Source: a virus. From it: DNA of 21,142 nt. The notes beneath the pieces are model-generated. The model did not search any database, was not told where the DNA came from, and was given only the letters and a program-made list of their open reading frames with translations. Positions within the stretch are counted from its first letter, which is position 1, and each line of letters starts with the position of its first letter. Positions 14,336-21,142 of the stretch are shown here, one piece after another. Both the position numbers and the translations under genes were made by a program. Location: positions 1 through 21,142 of the IMG/VR virus record IMGVR_UViG_3300001750_000219; one strand, given 5' to 3'.

Positions 14336-14485
14336 TTACTCAGACGAACTTCGTTTTGCCTGCTCTCTTGCGCTCTTATTTAAATCATTGAGAGAAATTT
14401 CCTTTGCTGGCTCTTCCTTTTTTTCAACTGGCTCATCTTTAGGCTTAGGCCCTGGCTTTTTCTTTACAATAGGTTCATCAGCCAT
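14336..14485 (-). CDS. small Lys/Pro/Glu-rich protein, 49 aa, after the capsid gene
   Basis: ATG 14485 overlaps the end of the capsid gene by eight bases (AATGGCTGA), and the frame runs to TAA at 14336-14338. The product starts MADEPIVKKKPGPKPKDEPV, continues with EKKEEPAKE and ends in a short helix (LNDLNKSAREQAKRSSS). It is highly charged and probably disordered. Short charged proteins just after the capsid gene occur in many phages and may help head completion, but no homology can be shown for so simple a sequence. It fills exactly the gap between capsid and connector, which supports it as a gene. Confidence 0.65.
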   Translation of the reverse strand: MADEPIVKKKPGPKPKDEPVEKKEEPAKEISLNDLNKSAREQAKRSSSE

Positions 14486-15488
14486 TTGTAATCACCGCGG
14501 CTATTCCAACATTTTTACGCTGCCAGATACGATCCCAGTTTCCCGCTGTTTTTAGCTCAGCCGCTGTTGGAGATTCAGCTGCTACAGATGCGCTGGTAAA
14601 ACTAAAACCATAAGGATGAAAAACCTTTGATTCACGAGAATAAATAATCTCTTGGCCTCCACCGTTACCTGTATCTGGTTTTCTTTCAAGTTCCGTTGGC
14701 ATATCGACTTTACCATTACCTGTGCCAATCGCACCTGAAGTAAACAATATAGTTGTATATTTAAATCCAGACGTTCCACCCGCAACAACAGTCATTAAAT
14801 CATCAATAACAATACGATAATTTAAATAAGTTTGAAACAAAATAACTCCATCTGCGTTACGTTCTGTTTGAATCAAGTTTTGCTTTTGTAGTGCAGTATG
14901 AACAACAGAATGCATCGCAATAATTGACAAATCATCAGCCCTATCACCAAGCGTTTGTTTTGCATCAAGTACAGCATTCGCGCTAATTAAGTTTGCAGCT
15001 ACAGCCGCATTACCATCCTCTATTGAAACATCAACAATCATATCAGATGAGTCATTGGCAACATTATCTGCAATAAGACCTTCTGTTTTTGCTATAACTC
15101 TTTTTTCCCAAATTGTCGCCCAATACTTACCTATTTTAGTGGTAATATTTTGAACTGGATTGGGAATACCTAACTCACGAGCTAAATCCATTGATGACCA
15201 ACTTTGATTTAATGCACTTAGTCGCCATTTCTGAACATGCGCACCTAATTTTTTAGGTGTACTGGTAACGGTTGGATCATCTGAACTAATATTTGGATCA
15301 TCAGTAGCCAAAGGTGCATTTGCAATAACATCGCCTACACGACCTCCTACTGCTGCCTGATCATTGATCATCGGGTCAGTTGTTACAACCCCCGATGCTA
15401 TAAATGCGTTTAACTCTACTGACTTTTCATCGATTGCTTCTGCAAAAGTTAGTGGTTCATAAATATCTGCTAATCTTGTACTGGCCAT
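14478..15488 (-). CDS. major capsid protein, 336 aa
   Basis: The gene follows the scaffold gene and has the strongest ribosome site in the window, AGGAGG, four bases before ATG 15488, as expected for the most abundant virion protein. The sequence pattern fits HK97-fold coat proteins. An N-terminal arm (LADIYEPLTFAEAIDEKSVE) is followed by a loop with a polar GGRVGDVIANAP stretch. A long spine-helix region comes next (KIGKYWATIWEKRVIAKTEG), then a central VLDAKQTLGDRADDLSIIAM helix-strand and MHSVVHTALQKQNLI. An E-loop-like Gly/Thr segment and a final beta region complete it. No protease or delta-domain is visible, which agrees with a separate scaffold. Confidence 0.85.
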   Translation of the reverse strand: MASTRLADIYEPLTFAEAIDEKSVELNAFIASGVVTTDPMINDQAAVGGRVGDVIANAPLATDDPNISSDDPTVTSTPKKLGAHVQKWRLSALNQSWSSMDLARELGIPNPVQNITTKIGKYWATIWEKRVIAKTEGLIADNVANDSSDMIVDVSIEDGNAAVAANLISANAVLDAKQTLGDRADDLSIIAMHSVVHTALQKQNLIQTERNADGVILFQTYLNYRIVIDDLMTVVAGGTSGFKYTTILFTSGAIGTGNGKVDMPTELERKPDTGNGGGQEIIYSRESKVFHPYGFSFTSASVAAESPTAAELKTAGNWDRIWQRKNVGIAAVITNG

Positions 15489-15546
15489 AAAGCCTCCTAT
15501 AAATTAAAAATTACTAATTTATTAAGAGACTCCTGCCTGCTTAATT

Positions 15547-15564
15547 AAACGCCTCCTGGCGCTT
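15547..15564 (-). terminator. weak hairpin between scaffold and capsid genes
   Basis: The 86-base gap before the capsid gene holds, on the minus strand, AAGCGCC-AGGA-GGCGTTT. This gives up to seven pairs (one G-U), a four-base loop, and a short T-rich stretch after it. It may be a partial terminator, an RNA-stability hairpin or a processing site that raises capsid mRNA. The rest of the gap is AT-rich leader with the capsid ribosome site. Confidence 0.35.
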
Positions 15565-15574
15565 TTGCTATTTG

Positions 15575-16327
15575 TTACGCTTGCCCTTGTAATTCTAACG
15601 CTTTTTCTGGGTTACTTCGTCTTAATGATGCTTTTTCATCCAACGACATCTCTTTCCATGTTTTACCTTGCACTTCAGTATTACTTCCAGAGGTTGAGCC
15701 ACTACCGCCATTTAATGGGGCTTTTATATAAAACTTACCTTCATCACTATCCGCCCATGTTTTTAGATACTCTTCAAGTGGAGCACCTTCCAATAATACC
15801 GCACCTTTATCACTTAATGTCATGCGGTTACGGAGTAATGATTGAACTCCTGGGAACCCCTCCGTACTGACATTCATCTTACTAATCGCTGTTGATAAAG
15901 TTAAATCAACCTTTTCCTGCAATAATTTTTCAGCTCGATTAAAGTTTTCCTGTGATTTCTTTTCTAGCTCGTCCTTTTCTCTTTCAAAGCTTTCTTGTGA
16001 TAACTTTTTCCATGACTCAAAATCCTTGCCTTTTTGTGCATTTTCTATCTGCTTTAAACGCTCACTTTCATCTAACTTCTGCTTTGCATCCTCAACCTCC
16101 TTATTAATCCGGTCTAATTCCTCTTGCGCTTCCTTACGTTTTAATTCCTCTGACTCCTTTTCTTGTAATATTTCATCCCTATTTTTTTTCAGTCCCTGCG
16201 TTATTGTTTCAGCCTTATCAATTAATACTTTTCGTTGCTCTTCTGATAAATCCTTAAATATATTTTCATCCCCTTCTTTTTCACTATCTTCATTTCCTAA
16301 TTCAAATAATGCATCAAACTCACTCAT
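15575..16327 (-). CDS. capsid scaffold protein, 250 aa
   Basis: The protein is acidic at the start (FELGNEDSEKEGDENIF). It continues as a long charged coiled coil over about residues 25-150, with runs such as RKEAQEELDRINKEVEDAKQ and EKDELEKKSQENFNRAEKLL. A Gly/Ser linker (NGGSGSTSGSN, about 207-217) leads to a small helical C-terminus with TWKEMSLDEKASLRRSNP, likely the capsid-binding end. Length, coiled coil and position directly before the major capsid gene are the hallmarks of a scaffold, which is removed or cleaved during head maturation. It has no protease motif. A promoter-like sequence lies just upstream. Confidence 0.85.
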   Translation of the reverse strand: MSEFDALFELGNEDSEKEGDENIFKDLSEEQRKVLIDKAETITQGLKKNRDEILQEKESEELKRKEAQEELDRINKEVEDAKQKLDESERLKQIENAQKGKDFESWKKLSQESFEREKDELEKKSQENFNRAEKLLQEKVDLTLSTAISKMNVSTEGFPGVQSLLRNRMTLSDKGAVLLEGAPLEEYLKTWADSDEGKFYIKAPLNGGSGSTSGSNTEVQGKTWKEMSLDEKASLRRSNPEKALELQGQA

Positions 16328-16368
16328 ATTTCAATTACCTATTAAATGTATCGATGTATAAAAACAAT

Positions 16369-16397
16369 TATATACCATATAAAACAAAAGGGTGCAA
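16369..16397 (-). promoter_or_regulatory. candidate sigma70-type promoter before the scaffold gene
   Basis: In the 77-base gap between the MuF-like and scaffold genes the minus strand has TTGCAC (16397-16392), a 17-base spacer, and TATATA (16374-16369) preceded by an extended TGG. TATAAT also occurs two bases downstream. The -35 box is a weak match, while the -10 region is strong. The start of transcription would fall about 35 bases before the scaffold ATG. Confidence 0.45.
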
Positions 16398-16404
16398 TTT
16401 TTAC

Positions 16405-17178
16405 TTAAAATACAGCAGATAATACATGACGGCAATTATATCCTCCAGCATAAACGAATATATTTGATCCAGATTTGCCCTTCCAACTTTGATTATTACC
16501 TATTGCCTCCCATTCCTTTGCAGTTTTAATTTGACCTGAATGTGCAAGACAAAAAGGCCTTGAATCATTTATTAAATTACCAAAGTATTTAAATCGCTTA
16601 ATACCAATTTGTTTAGCTATTCTATAATTGGCTGTACGATGATAATTCATTATAGCATCTTGCGTAAATTGTTCAGACCTGACCGCCATAGATACACCAC
16701 GCACATCTTTGTGGCCTGTTAGGATGCCTTGCACTTCTGTTTTTAATTGATCCCTTGATAGCCCAGTTACTGAATAATCAATAATCGATTTATTTAACCG
16801 GCGATTAGTATCAACTGTAATGCTATTATAATCCTCAAAAGTTACTTTTGCTGCTGCAATTAAAGCTCTTTTATTAGACTTATTAAATTTTTCAGAATAA
16901 GTTTCCTTAATAACACGATCAATTTTTTTAAAATCTTTTATAACTTTATTGGTCTTTTGTAAAATACGACGGCTTAATGCGACTTGAACGGCTAAACTTG
17001 CCGCTCTGGCTTGTGGTAAAGACGTACTTGGCGCAACGATATTACCGTCTTGTTTAATATCAATTCGATCAATCTCTGTGAATGCTTTTTTTTCTACTGA
17101 TTCTAATACGCCTAATATTTCGCCCGTATGTGTATCAATAAGTGCATTTATAAAAACCTCTGTATCATCTAACGTCAT
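16405..17178 (-). CDS. minor head protein, MuF-like head morphogenesis protein, 257 aa
   Basis: The C-terminal half carries the Mu gpF / SPP1 gp7-type domain. It includes a helix AMRSEQFT-like stretch (VSMAVRSEQFTQDAIMNYHR), then KRFKYFGNLINDSRPFCLAH and finally GGYNCRHVLSAVF. The Cys-His pairs in PFCLAHSG and YNCRH are typical. The N-terminal half is helical and basic. Such proteins enter the head in a few copies with the portal and help DNA packaging or exit. The gene overlaps the portal stop by four bases (ATGA), the standard arrangement for the portal-MuF pair. No toxin domain is fused to its end. Confidence 0.88.
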   Translation of the reverse strand: MTLDDTEVFINALIDTHTGEILGVLESVEKKAFTEIDRIDIKQDGNIVAPSTSLPQARAASLAVQVALSRRILQKTNKVIKDFKKIDRVIKETYSEKFNKSNKRALIAAAKVTFEDYNSITVDTNRRLNKSIIDYSVTGLSRDQLKTEVQGILTGHKDVRGVSMAVRSEQFTQDAIMNYHRTANYRIAKQIGIKRFKYFGNLINDSRPFCLAHSGQIKTAKEWEAIGNNQSWKGKSGSNIFVYAGGYNCRHVLSAVF

Positions 17179-18584
17179 TGTTCTTCAGTTTCTTCTTCAT
17201 TATCATCTAACACTTCGGGCAATTCTTTTAACGATTCTATTTCCTCATTAATTTTATTAGAAATAGTTAAAGTTACATCAGGCAACACAGTGCGAGATAC
17301 TTTCTTATCAACTTCCTGCCTAAATGTTGTTGATTCAACCATGCTTTTTGCAATAGTCAATAAATCAACATCTTCAGCTTTATCCGATATATCAAAACTT
17401 CTAGGCCGCGAAATAACTACTTCATCGATTAATTCAGGCCGTCCAATCCATAATAACCAAAAATAAATAATCCTTTTCTGAAATCCTTCTAACAACTTAG
17501 ATTCATTTGATAAATTAGAATCCATCAATTGAAATTCCCTCTTCCTTGAATCACCAGATACAGCAGCTTTTGATTGACTAAAAAATGCACTGGCATTAAA
17601 CATTCTAGCCATTTCTATTACTTTTGCATCAATCCAAGATAATATAGCACCAATTGGTTGTCCTGAATCAGATTTTAACCATTCTGGTTTACTCTGTGGG
17701 TTTTGAGGATCAAACTCCATAATACCACGAGGGCCAGCATCATCATCATCCTGATCACCATGTCTTAACAACGGTTTTAGTAATATTTGAAATGCTGAAT
17801 AATCAACAACCTCTTCACCTTGACTCATATTACGTATAATTGATATATCAATGCGGCTAACCTCCTCTGCTGCACTCACACCAACAAAACGGTTATTATT
17901 CTCACCACGTACCAGCCAAACAAAAGGAATAATTCCAAGTGGATTAATACCACTATCGACCAACTTTGGCTGACCATTATGCTCATCGATTTCATAAGTT
18001 TCCCATCGATCACGCCACCAGAGACGATACTGACAACAATCATCAATTAATTTTAAATAAGTAACAATAGGCTTCCCATTAACACGTTCATGCTCCCAAT
18101 CTAAAATATTAAGTGCAGAGAATATGCTTAAATAAGGATAATTTTTTTCCTCAATATCTTGGAGTATAGTTCTTTCATTATCGCCTTTAATAACAGCCTT
18201 ATCAATTAATACCCCAGTATGTCCATAAAGCAATGATAAAAGCTGTTGATCCAATAACCAAGTTTCAAAATCAGTCCCCTCAAAATCGCAATCATCTAAA
18301 AATAATTCGTATAAATCATCATCTTCCAATTTACCATAATCATTAATCGGTTTTTTTTGGGAAAGTAACGTATTTATTATCGTTAATAACCGGCGTGTAA
18401 AATTATAACCATAAGCACTTTCTTTCCTGCGTGTATAATTTAGCTCTGATTCCCGTTCATGCTGCTTAAGCGCCCCCCAATCTATTAATGTTTTAGTACC
18501 CCCAAAAGCCGCACGATAAAGCTTCCATTCAGCAACACGTTTAGCATAATCTTTATGTGTTTTTTTAAGCTCGTCTAAATCCAT
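17175..18584 (-). CDS. portal protein, 469 aa
   Basis: The gene follows the large terminase after one base and precedes the MuF-like gene, as portals do. Recognisable parts include the N-terminal helix with KDYAKRVAEWKLYRAAFGG, then LNYTRRKESAYGYNFTRRLL, and LLSLLYGHTGVLIDKAV, which matches the clip/wing entry. Later come GIIPFVWLVRGENNNRFVG and the long stem-helix region EMARMFNASAFFSQSKAAVS with the GDSRKREFQLMDSNLSNESK helix. The C-terminus is acidic (ELPEVLDDNEEETEEQ). The length fits portals of the SPP1 gp6 / DUF4055-like kind. It forms the dodecameric DNA channel at one head vertex and docks the terminase. Confidence 0.85.
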   Translation of the reverse strand: MDLDELKKTHKDYAKRVAEWKLYRAAFGGTKTLIDWGALKQHERESELNYTRRKESAYGYNFTRRLLTIINTLLSQKKPINDYGKLEDDDLYELFLDDCDFEGTDFETWLLDQQLLSLLYGHTGVLIDKAVIKGDNERTILQDIEEKNYPYLSIFSALNILDWEHERVNGKPIVTYLKLIDDCCQYRLWWRDRWETYEIDEHNGQPKLVDSGINPLGIIPFVWLVRGENNNRFVGVSAAEEVSRIDISIIRNMSQGEEVVDYSAFQILLKPLLRHGDQDDDDAGPRGIMEFDPQNPQSKPEWLKSDSGQPIGAILSWIDAKVIEMARMFNASAFFSQSKAAVSGDSRKREFQLMDSNLSNESKLLEGFQKRIIYFWLLWIGRPELIDEVVISRPRSFDISDKAEDVDLLTIAKSMVESTTFRQEVDKKVSRTVLPDVTLTISNKINEEIESLKELPEVLDDNEEETEEQ

Positions 18585-18585
18585 A

Positions 18586-19848
18586 TTATTTCCAATTTTT
18601 AGTGCTTTTTGTTAACTTAAAGCGTTCTAATGGATATAGGCCCCATACATTATAGCCTAGAGAATCCACAACATCATCGATATTAGAATCGATTCTTTTT
18701 TCAGGCATACCATTTCTATCATAAATCTGCTGTTGTAAAGATAAATCTAAAGTTGGACATTTTTGTTTATTAATTTTTACTTTCCCTGATTCAAATGCTG
18801 CATTTACTGAATTAACACGATCTTTTATAAAAGGATTTTTATTAGGTGCATCAACCCAAAACCCAGCATCCTTCAGCAAACTAATATCACTTAATGACGC
18901 ACTTTTACTCGACGTACCTTTGCCAGATGCATCAGGACGTACAATAATTGAGCAACCATAATATCGGTCTTTTATATATTCAATCATAGTTGGTGTATCT
19001 AAAACACCTAATAACTCATCAACAGCATAACAAGCGTCATTTCTAACCACGTTAATTATCGCCGACATATTTCTAACATTAAAGTCCATTCCAATATGAA
19101 TTGGTTCATTTGGTTGATAAACGACATCTGTATTACATGTATCATTATAGCTGTGATAAACAGTACCGCTCGTTAAATTAACAAACTCGCCTTCAATATA
19201 GGCTTTTATAAGTGGGCCAGGGAACTGAGCTTCTAATCGCTGAATAAATCCTGGAGGTAAATTTTTTTCATTACTGTATGTGGACATCATTACAAGATTT
19301 GATTCTTGTAAATAACGCTCTGATGCCTCATTTTTAAAAAGATCGTAAGTTGCTCTAAATCCTTCAGGCGTAGTTGTTATATATTTCTGATTTATCTTGC
19401 CGTCAGGAAACACCATCCGACAACGAGCTGAAACTTTATCATACGCAAGATGTGCTTTATCGATAGGTAACAAATCAAATTCATCAATAAATGCGTCACC
19501 TATTTCAAAACCTTTTATTGAATGAGGATCATTAAGAGATTTACATATAATTTGACCATAACCTTTTACTTTAACAATATGCTCTGTTCTATTAATACTT
19601 ACATCTACATTAAGTTCATCAAATAATTCTATTATCCTCGGATAAAATATATCTCTTATATCAGCGTAGGTAGGTGCAAAATAACCAAAATTAATACCAG
19701 GATATTTAGTCATTCTCTCAGCGCATAATAACAAACACGCCTGACTCTTGCCACTTCCCATACCGGCACATGCAGCGGTATGCTCTTTTTCACTAAAAAA
19801 GAAATCGTCTTGTGGAATTGTTAAATCTATGTCGATAAGATTATCTAC
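18586..19848 (-). CDS. terminase large subunit, start codon unresolved
   Basis: The packaging ATPase/nuclease. It shows Walker A GSGKS, then GYFAPTYADIRDIFYPRI, a SIKGFEIGDAFIDEFDLL segment with Walker B and catalytic Glu, and coupling motif YITTTPEG. The RNase H-like nuclease has Asp residues in HIGMDFNVR, IIVRPDASGKG and IDSNIDDVVDSLGY. The first ATG (19761) starts right at the P-loop and would delete the strand before it. The frame is open to 19848 and encodes LTIPQDDFFFSEKEHTAACAG, the expected N-terminal segment. No ATG, GTG or TTG lies there, only ATA, ATC or ATT, and no ribosome site. The interval given is the whole open frame (up to 420 residues); initiation by a rare codon coupled to the small-subunit stop is likely. 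Confidence 0.88.
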   Translation of the reverse strand, partial: VDNLIDIDLTIPQDDFFFSEKEHTAACAGMGSGKSQACLLLCAERMTKYPGINFGYFAPTYADIRDIFYPRIIELFDELNVDVSINRTEHIVKVKGYGQIICKSLNDPHSIKGFEIGDAFIDEFDLLPIDKAHLAYDKVSARCRMVFPDGKINQKYITTTPEGFRATYDLFKNEASERYLQESNLVMMSTYSNEKNLPPGFIQRLEAQFPGPLIKAYIEGEFVNLTSGTVYHSYNDTCNTDVVYQPNEPIHIGMDFNVRNMSAIINVVRNDACYAVDELLGVLDTPTMIEYIKDRYYGCSIIVRPDASGKGTSSKSASLSDISLLKDAGFWVDAPNKNPFIKDRVNSVNAAFESGKVKINKQKCPTLDLSLQQQIYDRNGMPEKRIDSNIDDVVDSLGYNVWGLYPLERFKLTKSTKNWK

Positions 19849-20210
19849 TTAATGATATCTGGTTTTGGCGGGCGGTTAATATTAATTGTTCCTTTTAACT
19901 CATCCATGTTATTACTTTCTACTTTATCTGTTTGTCCAAGCCATTGTTTACCAAGCCATATTTGCATAGTAACATTGCCATTTTCTGAGGTTAGCCATTG
20001 CCTCCTCTTTAAACTGGCACGACCGCCAGCTTTTTTTATAACTGAATACTCCGAAAATTTTACTTTTTTTTCTCGCTTACATGCGGATTGCAATGTATCA
20101 TAATCTATATTAAGAACTGAGGCTACCTCCTCGCCAGTACATTGTATTTTACACATTGCATCAACCTTATCCCAGTCAATTCCAATTTTTGGCCGCCCTC
20201 TTTTAGCCAT
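19845..20210 (-). CDS. terminase small subunit, 121 aa
   Basis: The protein starts MAKRGRPKIGIDWDKVDAMC, then has a helix-turn-helix (TGEEVASVLNIDYDTLQSAC, residues about 26-45) as in DNA-recognition domains of phage small terminases. The middle has a basic helix GRASLKRRQWLT, and the second half has MQIWLGKQWLGQTDK, a segment common to this group. It should bind the packaging start on phage DNA and hand it to the large subunit. It stands 17 bases after the methyltransferase stop. Its TAG at 19845-19847 lies in the region where the large-subunit frame begins, so the two are coupled. No ribosome site of note precedes the ATG. Confidence 0.85.
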   Translation of the reverse strand: MAKRGRPKIGIDWDKVDAMCKIQCTGEEVASVLNIDYDTLQSACKREKKVKFSEYSVIKKAGGRASLKRRQWLTSENGNVTMQIWLGKQWLGQTDKVESNNMDELKGTININRPPKPDIIK

Positions 20211-20227
20211 ATCTGTGTAATTGTCTA

Positions 20228-21142
20228 TTATGCATTTTTATCAGAATTATTATTGTAAGTCTCACCTGTAGATTCTAATATAGCTTGCTTCCCTGTGTAA
20301 TCTTGCCAGCGCTTAACTATTAAATCAACATACACACACGAATATTCCATACCATAACAAATACGATTGTTTTTTTCTGCGGCTATAACTGATGTGCCTG
20401 ATCCTAAAAACATATCCGCTACAATTTGATTATTTTCTGAGCTATTTTTAATACAATTCTCAACCAATGCAACCGGCTTCATTGTTGGATGTAAATCATT
20501 CTTTAATGGCTTATCTATATTCCAAACAGAAAATTTATGCTCACCTTTCCCATAAAATTTATGCCGATTATTCCACCCATACAAAATAGGTTCATGTTTA
20601 TAATTATAATCACAACGCCCTAAGACGTGATTATTTTTATTCCATACAATCAGATGACGTAAAGGCATGCGATTTTCATTCATTATCAAAATCATCATTG
20701 AAAACAAATCACCCATTTGTGGACTTGCAATATAATAACTAGAATAATCTGCCATATATGGTGACCATAAAGAAAACACATCAGCCCATAATTGCCCTGT
20801 TTCTTCTATTGTTAAATGATCGTTTTCAATAGGTGTTTGATTTCTATTGCCTTTATCTATTTCATTTAAAAACTTATTCTTATCGGCATAGCTAACTCCA
20901 TAAGGCGGGTCAGTAAATACCAAATCAATAGTTTTGCCATTTAAAAGCTTTTCCACATCTTCAATACTTGTACTATCCCCACATAAAACTCGGTGCCCAT
21001 CTAATAACCAAAGATCACCCCGCTTACTAATTGTCTCATCAGAAACTTCAGGAACAGCATCTTCAGGCGTTAATCCTTCAACCTCTTCAAAAATTAAATC
21101 ACCTAAAAAATCATCATCAAATCCAAGCAAATCAGTATCAAA
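20228..21142 (-). CDS. DNA (adenine/cytosine-N4) methyltransferase, likely ParB-fused, 5' part outside the window
   Basis: Motif IV DPPY is at 20900-20911 and motif I FLGSGT near 20393-20413. Motif IV comes before motif I, the order of beta-type amino methyltransferases. The segment SKRGDLWLLDGHRVLCGDST and the stretch HPTMKPVALVENCI are typical of the phage ParB-like/methyltransferase fusion family. The frame is open through the right edge of the window, and its acidic GFDDDFLGDLIFEEVEG matches the linker after the ParB part, so the N-terminal domain lies outside. It transfers methyl from S-adenosylmethionine to DNA bases. The role in a phage is usually protection from host restriction or control of packaging and transcription. 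The C-terminal tail is polar and ends ESTGETYNNNSDKNA. Confidence 0.85.
   Translation of the reverse strand, partial: FDTDLLGFDDDFLGDLIFEEVEGLTPEDAVPEVSDETISKRGDLWLLDGHRVLCGDSTSIEDVEKLLNGKTIDLVFTDPPYGVSYADKNKFLNEIDKGNRNQTPIENDHLTIEETGQLWADVFSLWSPYMADYSSYYIASPQMGDLFSMMILIMNENRMPLRHLIVWNKNNHVLGRCDYNYKHEPILYGWNNRHKFYGKGEHKFSVWNIDKPLKNDLHPTMKPVALVENCIKNSSENNQIVADMFLGSGTSVIAAEKNNRICYGMEYSCVYVDLIVKRWQDYTGKQAILESTGETYNNNSDKNA

Noticed and set aside
15565-15870. Plus-strand hydrophobic frame that looks like a membrane protein
   Set aside because: It lies opposite the scaffold gene; its hydrophobic look comes from antisense reading of Lys/Glu-rich codons, and it has no ribosome site.

Overview
The window is an AT-rich stretch (GC about one third by eye) carrying most of the late, structural half of a tailed phage or prophage. 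The genome is of siphovirus type: one tape-measure gene, a gpG/GT-like chaperone pair, a tail-terminator-like gene, and no sheath gene seen. Nothing here identifies the host. The AP2-domain and nuclease genes and the ParB/methyltransferase remnant would fit a phage of a proteobacterium, but that is only an inference. No rRNA, tRNA, CRISPR array, insertion sequence or attachment site was seen.

Layout. Positions 1-1907 hold a small plus-strand group: two tiny membrane peptides, a membrane-like hypothetical protein, a protein with two AP2-like DNA-binding domains, a small conserved-looking phage protein, a membrane-anchored staphylococcal-nuclease-like enzyme and a short hypothetical protein. 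Most of these genes overlap by a few bases. From 1894 to the right edge everything is on the minus strand, so the late operon reads right to left. In transcription order it has a DNA methyltransferase (cut by the window edge), small and large terminase, portal, MuF-like head protein, scaffold, major capsid protein, a tiny charged protein, two or three head-tail joining proteins, tail terminator, tail tube, a 51-residue protein, the tail assembly chaperone with a predicted -1 frameshift extension, the tape measure, and then seven tail-tip or adsorption proteins.

How the genes work together. Terminase cuts and packages DNA through the portal. Scaffold and capsid proteins build the head. The connector and terminator proteins join head to tail. 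The chaperone pair folds tube subunits around the tape measure. The distal proteins form the tip that recognises the host. These distal proteins are visibly modular. Discoidin-like modules occur three times, a C-terminal beta domain occurs in two genes, and a roughly 20-residue 'G-x-I-x-E/D-P-x-I-D' repeat is scattered through three genes.

Points recovered by reading the sequence directly. (1) A CCCAAAG slippery heptamer sits in the correct phase to make a G-T fusion. (2) The gene after the 717-residue tail protein extends about 70 codons further upstream, with no ATG, GTG or TTG start but a CTG directly behind a strong Shine-Dalgarno sequence. (3) The large terminase needs about 20-29 residues upstream of its first ATG and has no canonical start there. 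(4) Three small genes of 49, 51 and 71 residues were recovered or re-started. (5) The best terminator for the late strand lies 1.6 kb beyond the last late gene, on the far side of the plus-strand cassette.
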